Source: SCTD01 sp963781675 (GTDB lineage Bacteria; Actinomycetota; Actinomycetes; Mycobacteriales; SCTD01). From it: a DNA stretch of 64,000 nucleotides. The position numbers and the translations under genes were made by a program. The stretch lies in contig CAWAGF010000001.1 of the NCBI GenBank assembly GCA_963781675.1, positions 1,532,518 to 1,596,517 of the forward strand, in the 5' to 3' direction. Shown here piece by piece: positions 48,132 through 57,509 of the stretch. The stretch's first letter is position 1; each line of letters begins with the position of its first letter. The notes beneath the pieces are model-generated. The model made no database searches and was not told where the DNA came from. It saw only the letters and a program-made list of their open reading frames with translations.

Positions 48132-48299
48132 GGCGGCTCCCTGGTTCGTCCCGGTACGGCACGGTTCAGGGTGCGGAGGTCGAACCTATCGCGCGGGCGC
48201 TCCTCGCGGCACCGGTCGTCGTCCACATCAGGACCAGCAGCTGCCGACCGCTCGACGAGCTCCCAGAACCGCTTGCCGGCCACGACGACGTTCCGGTGC

Positions 48300-49562
48300 T
48301 CAGTCGAGGAGCAGCGCCACGGCGTGGATCGCGATGCCGGCGAGCGCGCCGACGACGGTGCCGTTGATGCGGATGAACTGCAGGTCGCGCCCGGCGAACA
48401 GCTCGACCTGCCGCGCGGCCTGCGCGCCGTCCCAGCGGTCGATGACGTGCCGCACCAGCGACGTGAACTCCGCGGCGTGCTCCTGCACCGCCCAGAGCAC
48501 CGCCCGCTCGAGCATCCCCTCGAGCCGCGCCTGCAGGGCGTCGTCCGCGCCGATGCGGTTCCCGAGGCGGACCAGCGAGGCCGCGAGCCGCTCGCTCAGC
48601 GGGCCGTCCGGATCGGCCAGCTGCGCGCGCAGCGAGGCCAGCACGCCGTGCGCGACGGTGCCGAGCCAGCTCGCCGTCGCCGGGTCGTCCAGCACCTGCT
48701 GCGCCATCGCGTCGACGCGCTGGGCGAGGGCCGGGTCGTGCTGCAGGTCGTGCGCGACCTTGCGCAGCCAGTCGTCCAGCACCCCGCGCAGCTCGTGCCG
48801 CGGGTCCGCCTCGATCTCGGCCATGAACGCGACGGCCTTGTCGATGAGCTTGCCGGTGCGGCGGTCCGTGGTGACCGCCCAGCCCAGGAAGCCGTACTTC
48901 CCGCCGAAGTCCTTGAGCTGCTCCTTGAGCAGGGCGCGGTTCTCGACCATCGAGGTGCGCAGGTAGGGCAGCACCACGTCGAGCAGCGGCCGGTGCGCGC
49001 CGCCCGCTGTGACGTCGGCGAGCAGCCGTCCGGCGAGCGGGGCGTACGACCGGTTCGCCGCGTCGCGACGGGCCAGGTCGAGGGCGAGGGTCGCCACGTC
49101 CTCCTCCCGTACGGCGCTCAGCGCCGCCGCGGCGGCCACCGCCACCTCGCGGCTGACCCGGGCGGCCATGTCGGGGGAGGCGAGCCGCTGCGCGAGCGAC
49201 GGCACCAGGTGCGCGTCGCGCAGCCGCTCGACGACGTTGGCGCTGGTGAGGAAGTTGGTGGTCACGAAGGCGCCGAGCTGCGCCCCGAGCTGGGCCTTGC
49301 GGGTGGGGATCAGCGCCGTGTGGGGGACCGGCAGCCCGAGCGGGTGCCGGAACAGCGCCGTGACCGCGAACCAGTCCGCGAGCCCGCCGACCAGCCCGGC
49401 CTCGGCGGCCGCGCGCAGGAAGCCGGTGGCGGTCGTGTCCGGGAGCGCGAAGGTCAGCAGGAAGACCAGCGCGGTGGCGGCCAGCAGCCCGCCGGCGACG
49501 GCCTTCATCCGGCTGAGGTCGCGGGCGCGCTGCGGGTCCTCGAGGCCGAGCAGCACCGTCAT
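48300..49562 (-). CDS. DUF445 membrane-associated protein
   Basis: 420 residues. An N-terminal membrane helix (AVAGGLLAATALVFLLTFAL) and GLVGGLADWFAVTALFRHPLG, the signature of DUF445 proteins, are followed by a long helical region and a C-terminal membrane segment (INGTVVGALAGIAIHAVALLL). The function of the family is unknown. The 168 bases before it (48132-48299) show no convincing gene. Confidence 0.9.
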   Translation of the reverse strand: MTVLLGLEDPQRARDLSRMKAVAGGLLAATALVFLLTFALPDTTATGFLRAAAEAGLVGGLADWFAVTALFRHPLGLPVPHTALIPTRKAQLGAQLGAFVTTNFLTSANVVERLRDAHLVPSLAQRLASPDMAARVSREVAVAAAAALSAVREEDVATLALDLARRDAANRSYAPLAGRLLADVTAGGAHRPLLDVVLPYLRTSMVENRALLKEQLKDFGGKYGFLGWAVTTDRRTGKLIDKAVAFMAEIEADPRHELRGVLDDWLRKVAHDLQHDPALAQRVDAMAQQVLDDPATASWLGTVAHGVLASLRAQLADPDGPLSERLAASLVRLGNRIGADDALQARLEGMLERAVLWAVQEHAAEFTSLVRHVIDRWDGAQAARQVELFAGRDLQFIRINGTVVGALAGIAIHAVALLLD

Positions 49563-49581
49563 GACGGCGACGCTAGGCCGC

Positions 49582-49974
49582 TCACCCCAGGACGGTGACG
49601 CGGCAGCGCAGGCCAGGTGCGGCTGCCAGCCGGGCGTCCGCGGTCAGCAGATCGGCGTCCAGGGCCTCGGCGAGGGCGACGTAGACCGCGTCGTAAGGGG
49701 TGACGTTGTTGCGGAGCTCCCAGACACGCGGCAGAAGTCGCAGGTGCGACCCCCGCACGAGAGGGAGGTCGGCGAGGGCTCCGAGCGCGAGCGCAGCGCG
49801 ATGGGCGTCGAGCCGGCCGGTCGCCAGCAAGCGCCGGAGCACGGACATCACCTCGAGATCGACCAGCTCCGGGGCGTGGAGCGTCTCACCGTGCAGACGT
49901 GCGCGCGCAAGCTCGCCGCCGGCTCCGTCGTCGGCGATCGCTCGAACGAGGGCGCTCGCGTCAGTGACCAGCAC
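49582..49974 (-). CDS. PIN-domain ribonuclease toxin, VapC/FitB type
   Basis: 130 residues from GTG 49974. PIN acidic residues appear in VTDASALVRA, the DLEVMSVLRR glutamate and TPYDAVYVALAEALDADLLTADARL. VapC-type toxins cleave tRNA or rRNA when not bound by antitoxin. The start lies inside the antitoxin gene (14-base overlap), so the two are coupled. Confidence 0.9.
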   Translation of the reverse strand: MLVTDASALVRAIADDGAGGELARARLHGETLHAPELVDLEVMSVLRRLLATGRLDAHRAALALGALADLPLVRGSHLRLLPRVWELRNNVTPYDAVYVALAEALDADLLTADARLAAAPGLRCRVTVLG

Positions 49975-50191
49975 GGTCGGCCCGCAGCCCTTCGACCACC
50001 TCGTCCAGGGGGGCGCTCCCCCCGGAGTAGGTGCCGATGCGAGCCAGCACCTCCTCCAGCGTGGGCCGGCTGGCCTCCTCGATGAGCCGGCTCCGCAGGT
50101 ACTCCTGCAGCGACTGCCCCGCCTCGGCGGCGCGCCGCCGGAGGACAGCGTGCGTCTCCGCCGGGACGTCCTTGATCTGCACGCTGGGCAT
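49961..50191 (-). CDS. Antitoxin of VapB/FitA type
   Basis: 76 residues from ATG 50191. A ribbon-helix-helix N-terminus (SVQIKDVPAETHAVLRRRAA followed by GQSLQEYLR) resembles FitA, and the C-terminal tail (SAPLDEVVEGLRADRAGH) would wrap the toxin. It should also repress its own promoter. Confidence 0.88.
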   Translation of the reverse strand: MPSVQIKDVPAETHAVLRRRAAEAGQSLQEYLRSRLIEEASRPTLEEVLARIGTYSGGSAPLDEVVEGLRADRAGH

Positions 50192-50416
50192 GGCGCCAGA
50201 GTGGCGCCACAGGCGGCCGATCGCAACTGTCACACCTCAGCCTCAGGCTCCTGTCCGTGCTCGCACACCGGCTGTCGGACATCTGGGGACGACGCGGGCC
50301 GGGGTGTGACGTGCGACACGCCCGGCCGACACGGCCAACACGCCCGCTGACCTGCGACTTCGGCAGATCCGGCGCGTTCTGCTTGCCTGCGCCCTGGTGT
50401 CCCCCTACTGTCCCCG

Positions 50417-50465
50417 ACACAACATCTAGGGATTACACGGTTGTAGTTCTCCACATGCTGTGGGG
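50417..50465. promoter_or_regulatory. Probable tandem NrdR boxes upstream of nrdR-nrdJ
   Basis: ACACAACATCTAGGGA (50417-50432) matches the NrdR-box consensus at most positions, and a palindrome CCACATGCTGTGG lies at 50451-50463. The centres are about 32 bases apart, as in known paired NrdR boxes. They lie 55-100 bases before nrdR. The rest of the 50234-50517 gap shows no gene and no B12 riboswitch that I can recognise. Confidence 0.5.
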
Positions 50466-50517
50466 AGCGTGTGTCACAGGGTGTGGACAAGTCGACGCGG
50501 ACGAGAGGGGTACGACA

Positions 50518-51072
50518 GTGCGCTGCCCGTTCTGCCGGCACCCCGACAGCCGCGTCGTCGACAGCCGCGAGACGAGCGAGGGTGACGCCATCCGGCGCCG
50601 CCGCTCGTGCCCGGAGTGCGGCCGGCGCTTCACCACGGTCGAGGAGATGTCGCTGTCCGTGGTGAAGCGCTCCGGCGTCCACGAGCCGTTCTCGCGCGCC
50701 AAGGTCGTCAGCGGCGTCCGCAAGGCCTGCCAGGGCCGCCCGGTCGACGAGGACGCGCTCGCGCTGCTCGCCGCCCGGGTCGAGGACCGGCTGCGCGCCG
50801 CCGGCAACCCGGAGATCCCCGCCGACGAGGTCGGCCTGGCGATCCTCGAGCCCCTCAAGGAGCTCGACGTCGTCGCCTACCTCCGCTTCGCCAGCGTCTA
50901 CCGGGCCTTCGAGTCGCTCGCCGACTTCGAGGCCGAGATCACCGCACTGCGAGCGGGCGCCGTCGAGCGACCCGCTCGTCACCAGCTAGCCCCGTACGAC
51001 CCCCACAGACAGCGAATGCCGCGACGTACGCGGTTGTTGCACTACTCAGAGACGACTGGAGACAGAGCATGA
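50518..51072 (+). CDS. nrdR: Transcriptional repressor NrdR
   Basis: 184 residues from GTG 50518. A zinc ribbon (RCPFCRHPDSRVVDSRETS and CPECGRRF) is followed by an ATP-cone domain (VVKRSGVHEPFSRAKVVSG). NrdR senses ATP/dATP and represses ribonucleotide reductase genes. The C-terminus is about 25 residues longer than typical. Its stop overlaps the nrdJ start (ATGA). Confidence 0.97.
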   Translation: MRCPFCRHPDSRVVDSRETSEGDAIRRRRSCPECGRRFTTVEEMSLSVVKRSGVHEPFSRAKVVSGVRKACQGRPVDEDALALLAARVEDRLRAAGNPEIPADEVGLAILEPLKELDVVAYLRFASVYRAFESLADFEAEITALRAGAVERPARHQLAPYDPHRQRMPRRTRLLHYSETTGDRA

Positions 51073-53898
51073 CGGAGACGGTCAGCGGCGCCACCCCTCG
51101 GCAGCAGCAGCGCAAGCCCGCGCAGCGGCTGCGCATCGAGCGGGTCTACACGACCCCCGGCGTGCACCCGTACGCCGAGGTCACCTGGCAGCAGCGCGAC
51201 GTCGTCATGACCAACTGGCGCGACGGCTCGATCAACTTCGAGCAGCGCGGCGTGGAGTTCCCGGACTTCTGGTCGGTCAACGCCGCGAACATCGTCACCA
51301 CCAAGTACTTCCGCGGCGCCGTCGGCACCCCGCAGCGCGAGCAGTCGCTGCGCCAGCTCATCGACCGCGTCGTCCTGAAGTACGGCGCTGCCGGCCGCGA
51401 GCACGGCTACTTCGCCAGCGAGGACGACGCGCAGCTGTTCGAGCACGAGCTGACCTGGATGCTGCTGCACCAGGTGTTCTCGTTCAACAGCCCCGTCTGG
51501 TTCAACGTCGGCACGACCGCGCCGCAGCAGGTCTCGGCCTGCTTCATCCTGGCCGTCGACGACACGATGGACAGCATCCTCAACTGGTACAAGGAGGAGG
51601 GGAAGATCTTCCAGGGCGGCTCGGGCGCCGGCCTGAACCTCTCCCGCATCCGCTCCTCCAAGGAGCTGCTGTCCTCCGGCGGCACCGCCTCCGGCCCGGT
51701 CTCCTTCATGCGCGGCGCGGACGCCTCCGCCGGCACCATCAAGAGCGGTGGCGCGACCCGCCGCGCCGCCAAGATGGTCGTGCTCGACGTGGACCACCCC
51801 GACATCGAGGAGTTCATCGACACCAAGGCGCGCGAGGAGGACAAGATCCGCGCGCTGCGCGACGCCGGCTTCGACATGGACCTCGGCGGCAAGGACATCG
51901 TCAGCGTCCAGTACCAGAACGCCAACAACTCGGTCCGCGTCAGCGACGAGTTCATGCGCGCGGTCGAGGAGGGCACCGAGTTCGGCCTGCGCGGCCGCCT
52001 CGACGGCCAGGTCATCGAGACCGTCGACGCCCGCGACCTCTGGAAGAAGCTGGCCACCGCCGCGTGGGAGTGCGCCGACCCCGGCATCCAGTACGACGAC
52101 ACGATCAACGACTGGCACACCAACCCCGAGTCGGGCCGCATCACCGCGTCGCAACCCGTGCAGCGAGTACATGTCGCTCGACAACAGCTCCTGCAACCTC
52201 GCCTCGCTGAACCTCATGAAGTTCCTGCGCGAGGACGGCACGTTCGAGGCCAAGAAGTTCGCCAAGGCCGTCGAGGTCATCATCACGGCGATGGACATCT
52301 CCATCTGCTTCGCCGACTTCCCGACCGACCCGATCGGCGAGACGACCCGCGCGTACCGCCAGCTCGGCATCGGCTACGCCAACCTCGGCGCGCTGCTCAT
52401 GGCGACCGGCCACGCGTACGACAGCGAGGGCGGCCGTGCGCTCGCCGGCGCGATCACCTCGCTCATGACCGGCACCGCGTACAAGCGCAGCGCCGAGCTC
52501 GCCGGCATGGTCGGCCCGTACGAGGGCTACGCCCGCAACGAGCAGGGCCACAAGCGCGTCATGCGCAAGCACGCCGCCGCCAACGACAGCGTGCGCGCCG
52601 TCGGCGCCGACGACGCCCGGATCCTGCACGAGGCCACCAAGGCCTGGCAGGAGTGCCTCGCGATCGGCGAGCGCAACGGCTGGCGCAACGCGCAGGCCTC
52701 GGTCATCGCGCCCACCGGCACGATCGGCCTGATGATGGACTGCGACACCACGGGCCTCGAGCCCGACCTCGCGCTGGTGAAGTTCAAGAAGCTCGTCGGC
52801 GGCGGCTCGATGCAGATCGTCAACCAGACGGTGCCGCGCGCGCTGCGCGCCCTGGGCTACCAGGAGGAGCAGGTCGAGGCGATCGTCGAGCACATCGGCA
52901 ACCACGGCAACGTCGTGGACGCGCCCGGCCTTCGGCAGGAGCACTACTCGGTCTTCGACTGCGCGATGGGCGAGCGCTCCATCGGCCCGATGGGCCACGT
53001 CAAGATGATGGCCGCGATCCAGCCGTTCGTCTCCGGCGCGCTGTCCAAGACCGTCAACCTGCCGGCCGAGGCCACTGTCGACGACGTCGCCGACGTCTAC
53101 TTCCAGGGCTGGAAGCTCGGCCTCAAGGCGCTGGCGATCTACCGCAACAACAGCAAGGTCGGCCAGCCGCTGCAGAGCAAGAAGGACAGCGAGGCTTCTG
53201 CGGACGGCGACGTGGTCGTCGCGACCCGGCCTGATGCGCAAGCGGCTGGACCGCAAGCGCCGCTCGCAGACGGTGTCGTTCTCCGTCGCGGGTGCCGAGG
53301 GCTACATGACCGCCGGCGAGTACGACGACGGCACCCTCGGCGAGGTCTTCATCAAGATGTCGCAAGCAGGGCTCGACCCTGGCCGGCGTCATGGACGCCT
53401 TCTCGGTCAGCATCTCGATCGGCCTGCAGTACGGCGTGCCGCTGGAGGCGTTCGTCTCCAAGTACATCAACATGCGGTTCGACCCGGCCGGCATGACCGA
53501 CGACGCCGACATCCGCATCGCCCAGTCGGTGATGGACTACCTGTTCCGTCGCCTGGCGCTGGACTACCTGCCGGTGGAGAAGCGCTCGCGAGCTGGGGAT
53601 CTTCTCGGCCGAGGAGCGCGCGGCGACGGTGGCCGGCTCCTACGGCTCCGCTCCGGCTGTCTCGGAGGAGGACGTCGACGTCGAGGCGCTGGCGCAGGGC
53701 GTGCCGGTGGAGGCCGCTCGTCCGGCTGCTGCTGCTGCCGCTCCGGCTGCTGCGGTCGGCTCGTCGACGGAGCTGCTCGAGGCGATGCAGGGGATCGGGG
53801 CGGACGCTCCGCTCTGCATGACCTGCGGGACGAAGATGCGTCCGGCGGGCAGCTGCTACGTGTGCGAGGGGTGCGGCAGCACCAGCGGCTGCAGCTAG
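51069..53898 (+). CDS. nrdJ: Adenosylcobalamin-dependent (class II) ribonucleotide reductase, four apparent frameshifts
   Basis: ATG 51069 starts a roughly 940-residue class II enzyme that makes deoxyribonucleotides with coenzyme B12. Active-site features include the first redox cysteine in QQVSACFILAVDD, NPCSEYMSLDNSSCNLASL, the PTGTIGLMMDCDTTGLEPD region and the C-terminal Cys-rich tail CMTCGTKM, CYVCEGCG, GCS. One base is inserted at each of 52151-52152, 53232-53233, 53362-53363 and 53588-53589. The pairs read TCG/TCC, CCT/CCG, TCG/TCC and TCG/TCC, all synonymous, which restores one continuous protein. This essential gene is therefore almost surely intact. Its TAG stop lies in an IS target duplication. 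Confidence 0.95.
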
Positions 53899-53899
53899 T
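53894..53899. repeat. 6-bp target-site duplication, left copy
   Basis: GCTAGT directly before the IS left end; it contains the nrdJ stop codon. The same six bases follow the IS right end at 54927-54932. Confidence 0.85.
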
Positions 53900-54926
53900 T
53901 GTAGTTCCCACGGAGGTTCGTCAGGGCTTTGAGCATCGGGCTCCTTGAGGATTGGAGGTGTTAGTCGCCTACCGCAAGGAGCCCGATGTCCCCTGCACGC
54001 TAACGCCGCGACTGTCCCCGCTTGGCCGGCAACTGCTCTGCGAACGGATCCGACTGGAGGGCTGGACCGTCGCTGACGCAGCCTTCGCCGCGAACGTCTC
54101 CGAGCGCACGGCCTACCGCTGGCTCGCGCGCTATGACGCGCACGAGCCGATGACCGACCGGTCCTCTCGAGCCGCACTCCAGCCCGACCCGCACACCGCG
54201 CAAGGTCGTGGCGGTGATCGAGCGGTTGCGGCGGCTGCGCAAGACCAGCTCGGTGATCGCGGCGCTGCTGAAGATGGCCGTCTCGACGGTCTGCGCAGTC
54301 TTGAAGCGGCTGGGCCTGAACCGGCTCAGCAAGCTCGAACCGCTCGAGCCACCGAACCGGTACTGCCGCCGCCATCCCGGCGAGCTGATCCACCTGGACA
54401 TCAAAGTCCTTGGCCGGTTCAGCAAGCCCGGCAAGCGAGCCCTGGGCCACGGCGCCGGACGCCGCACCCGCGGGGCCGGATGGGAGGCCGTCCACGTCGC
54501 GGTCGACGACACCAGCCGGCTGGCCTACGTCGAGGTCCTGCCCAACCAGACCGCCAAGGTCACCGTCGGCTTCCTCGAACGCGCGATCGCCTGGTTCGCC
54601 GCGCACGGCGTCGTCGTCAGGAGCTGCTGACCGACAACGGCTCGGCCTACGTCTCAGACCTGTGGGCCCAGCACTGCACCCAGCGCGGCCTGGTCCACAT
54701 CAAGACCAAGCCCTACCGGCCACGCACCAACGGCAAGGCGGAACGGTTCATCCAGACCTTGCTCCGCGAGTGGGCCTACGGCCAGAGCTACCCCACCAGC
54801 ACCGCCCGCGCCCGCCAACTGCCACGATGGCTGCAGCACTACAACCACACGCGACTGCACGGCAGCCTCGGCCACAAGCCGCCCATCAGCGTCCTCGCCG
54901 CCTGAACAACGTCACTGGGAACTACA
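53900..54926 (+). mobile_element. IS481-family insertion sequence, complete
   Basis: 1027 bases bounded by perfect 11-base inverted repeats (TGTAGTTCCCA at 53900-53910 and its complement at 54916-54926), with imperfect similarity continuing to about 25 bases. It is flanked by the 6-bp direct repeat GCTAGT. It carries one transposase gene. The insertion falls exactly at the nrdJ stop codon and leaves nrdJ complete, separating it from a hairpin at 54961-54998. Confidence 0.92.
53986..54905 (+). CDS. IS481-family DDE transposase, frameshifted
   Basis: ATG 53986 follows AAGGAG. The protein has an N-terminal helix-turn-helix (GWTVADAAFAANVSERTAYR, WLARY), DRSSEPHSSPTRTP, and an integrase core: GELIHLDIKVLGRF (first Asp), TDNGSAYVSD (second Asp) and KTKPYRPRTNGKAERFIQTL (Glu). 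Frame changes at about 53993-53999, 54167-54168 and 54615 are consistent with doubled bases, for example TCT/TCC at 54167. About 300 residues result when corrected. It may be active in the real genome. Confidence 0.9.
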
Positions 54927-54932
54927 GCTAGT
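54927..54932. repeat. 6-bp target-site duplication, right copy
   Basis: GCTAGT immediately after the IS right inverted repeat, matching 53894-53899. Confidence 0.85.
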
Positions 54933-54960
54933 CAGCAGTCCCAAGACCGGCAGCTGAGGG

Positions 54961-54998
54961 GCGGCGGGAGTTGGGCGCGAGCGCCCGTCTTCCGCCGC
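54961..54998 (+). terminator. Large hairpin, probable original nrdJ terminator
   Basis: An inner perfect stem GGGCGC/GCGCCC around a GA loop (54973-54986) is enclosed by an outer near-perfect stem (GCGGCGGGA with TTCCGCCGC). Without the IS it would lie about 65 bases after the nrdJ stop. The following bases to 55219 hold no convincing gene. Confidence 0.6.
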
Positions 54999-55219
54999 TT
55001 CTGCGTCTTCAGGTTGCCCCGGCGGGACGGCTCCGGCGACCTGCGTGCATCGAGGGGCTGAAGCGCCCGCTCTTGCCGATGAGCGGGGATGCTCCGCAAA
55101 CTCCTGATCCACTCAGGGACCGCACCAAGCCGAGGCTCTAGGCGGGCCGCTGCCAGACGCGGCAACACGCTCGCCAGGGCGGCAGCGCCCTTGAGGGCTC
55201 CCGGTGCAATCCTTGAACC

Positions 55220-57408
55220 TTGAGCTCAACGACGAGCCCACCTACGTTGGAGTGGTTCTTGATCAAGCAGGAGGAGTTGGTCGAGAAGTCCGAGGAGTTC
55301 GGGCTCCACATCAGCGACGTGCAGCGTGACTACGTCTTCGGGTGGATCCTCAGCGGTCTCTACCAGGAAGAACCCCTACCTAAATACCCCCTACACCTTA
55401 CCCCCTCCGTGGTCATCTCTTCTGCTCCCCATTCCCCTCCACTCCTCTCTCCCCCTCTCCCCCCCTCCCCCCCCTTCCCCCCCCCCCTCCCCTCCTCCCC
55501 CCCCCTCTCCCCCCCCCCCCTCCTCTTTCCCTCCCCCCCCCCCCCCTCCCCCCCCCCCCCCCCCCCCCCTCCCCCCCCCCCTCCTTCCCTCCTCTCTCCA
55601 CCTCCCCCCCCCCCCCCCCTCCTCCCCCCCTCCCCCCCTTCCCTCTCCCTCTCTTCCCTCCTCTCCTCCTCCTCCTCCTTTCCTCCCCCCCTCCCCTCTC
55701 CCCTCCCCCTCCCCCCCCTCCCCCCCCCTCCCCCCTCCCCCCCTCCCCCCTCCCCCTCTCTATCCCCTGCCCTCCCCCCCTCTCTCCCCCTTTCTCCCCC
55801 CTCTCCTCCCCCCCCCCCCTCTCCCCCCCCCCCCCCCCCCCCCCTCCTCCCCCTCTCCCACCAACCCTGCCCTCCCTCCGACGCTGTCGCGGCGGGAACC
55901 CATCGCCTCCACTCCGCGCAACTCCCCGCCTGGTGGCAGGACTGCGTCGCAGCAGCGGTCGCCTGAGCCAACGCCTCCCGCCCTCGCGATCCCTCCGCAT
56001 CCGCCACCCACACCTCGATCTGCGCCGCCCCGCCCGACCCCCCCCTGCCCGGCCCCACCCCACCCCCCCCTGCCCACCCGACTCCACTCCCGCCGTGCAC
56101 GGGCTCGTACTCAAAGGCGGCAATGCCCTCCGCAAGGCTTGGCTGCCCAACGCCGGATTCTCCGACGATCTTGACCTCTCAACTCCCGGGAACCTTGATC
56201 CCGCTCAACTACTGGCGCGGTTCAACGACGTCTGCGCCTTCGTGCACACCAGGACGGGCGTCCGTTTCGATCTCGAACGGAATGTCATCGCCAAGGAGCA
56301 GCAGATTGACTCGAGCAAGCGGGTCTACAAGATGCGCTTGTACTTCAGCGAGTTCAGCGGGAACGCTGAACGCCTAACGCTGAAGGTCCGCCTGGACGTC
56401 ACCGAGGGCGACCGCTTGCGACTCCCGTCCAGACCCGACGCTTGATCCACCCGTACTCCGACGCCGCTGATTGCGCGGTCGATCTCCAGGTCGTGAAGCT
56501 GGAGGAAGCGCTGGCAGACAAGCTGACCTGTCTCATTACTCGTAGGTATGCCTACGACTTGTTCGACCTCGTGTATGGGCTCTTCGAGCGGCCAGGATCT
56601 GCCGGTGAACCGCGGCGAAGTCGTGCACACCTTCCTGAGGAAGAGCGCCTTCGGGCGGAGCCCCGTCACCGCCCGCGACCTGCTGATGAATACGCCGCTC
56701 GACCTGCTAGTCAGTACTCGTCGAAGATCGTTCCTCCGAAGATCTCGCGGTTCTCCTACGAGCATGCTCTGGAGAAGCTGAAAGCTGGCGTTGTCAGCCT
56801 GTTCGCACCCTTTAACTACGGCGCAGGACACGCGCCGGCGTACTTCCCGCCCCAGCTCCGGAACGCCATCCTGCAGGCCGCGACGGACCTCACCTTGCTG
56901 CGCCTCGTCTATTTTCAGGGGTTCGGGGGCGGGCTGGGTCGAGCCCTCTTCGCTCGCTTACACCGTAAGGCGCGAGCGGATGGCGTGGCGAGGAGGAGTA
57001 CTTCTGGGCGTACGACCGCACGGGTGGAAGTAGCGGTCCTGGCATCAAGTCGTTCCTCCGTACGGGCATCCAAGGCATGGCCAACACGAACATGAGTTCC
57101 AACCCCGGTTTGCCGTCGAGCTGTCCAAGGCTCCGACGCGGGGAGGTGTCAGTAGCTTTTCCGGGCACAGTCGTTCACGAGCGTCCACGGGTGCCAGGCG
57201 CGTACGGAGTGCTGCGGGTGGGGCGTACATGGTCGAGTGCTCGCACTGCGGCAAGCGGTTTACCCGGAAGACGAGCAGCACGAGAATCAATCCGCACAAG
57301 GACCGCTGGGGTCACCCCTGCTCGGGCCGTTCGGGTCATCGGGTCTACTCGCCCGCGCGGCCCGCGCGAAGCAGGGACGCGTCGTTCTCGCCGAATCAGA
57401 ACGCTTAG
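55220..57408 (+). CDS. AbiEii/AbiGii-type nucleotidyltransferase, interrupted by a junk tract and frameshifts
   Basis: The first 55 codons (TTG 55220) read LIKQEELVEKSEEFGLHISD and VQRDYVFGWILSGLYQEE. After an interruption from about 55377 to 56095 the frame resumes with GLVLKGGNALRKAWLPNAGF, SDDLDLSTPG (the nucleotidyltransferase GG...DxD core), RVYKMRLYFSEF, LIHPYSDA and KLEEALADKLTCLI. The end has a zinc-finger-like ECSHCGKRF...NPHKD. This is the long form of AbiEii-type toxins, which modify tRNA or related targets and act in type IV toxin-antitoxin or abortive infection. At least four further frame changes occur (56410-56950). No AbiEi antitoxin gene is recognisable upstream. Confidence 0.75.
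55442..55859 (+). repeat. Polypyrimidine tract, 415 of 418 bases C or T
   Basis: The only purines are at 55600, 55762 and 55769; C runs reach 22. Base quality seems to decay gradually from about 55377. It splits a conserved nucleotidyltransferase exactly between two adjacent motifs, and nothing like it occurs elsewhere in the window. Low-signal base calls (poly-G with A on the opposite strand) joined into the contig are the likeliest cause; a real triplex-forming tract is the alternative. Confidence 0.9.
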
Positions 57409-57509
57409 CCAGAAGCGATCGCCGCCAGGTGACGGCCGTAGCCCCGCCTTGCAGACGATCATTGAGGCCGCGCAGGCTTGCTTCGACCGGAGCGGCTCTC
57501 GCAGTGGGG

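Noticed and set aside
48132..48299. Possible short coding piece between the GAF-EAL and DUF445 genes (minus strand VVVAGKRFWELVERSA)
   Set aside because: No start with ribosome site and no family; too short to support.
50234..50517. Cobalamin riboswitch before nrdR-nrdJ
   Set aside because: No B12-box or matching stem pattern could be recognised; only NrdR-like palindromes are visible.
51069..53898. Programmed frameshifting or inteins in nrdJ
   Set aside because: No slippery heptamers or intein motifs at the four sites; all four fit doubled synonymous bases.
55220..55966. Proline/serine-rich protein over the C/T tract
   Set aside because: The Pro/Ser/Leu run is only translation of CCC/TCC/CTC; the first 55 codons belong to the AbiEii-type gene.
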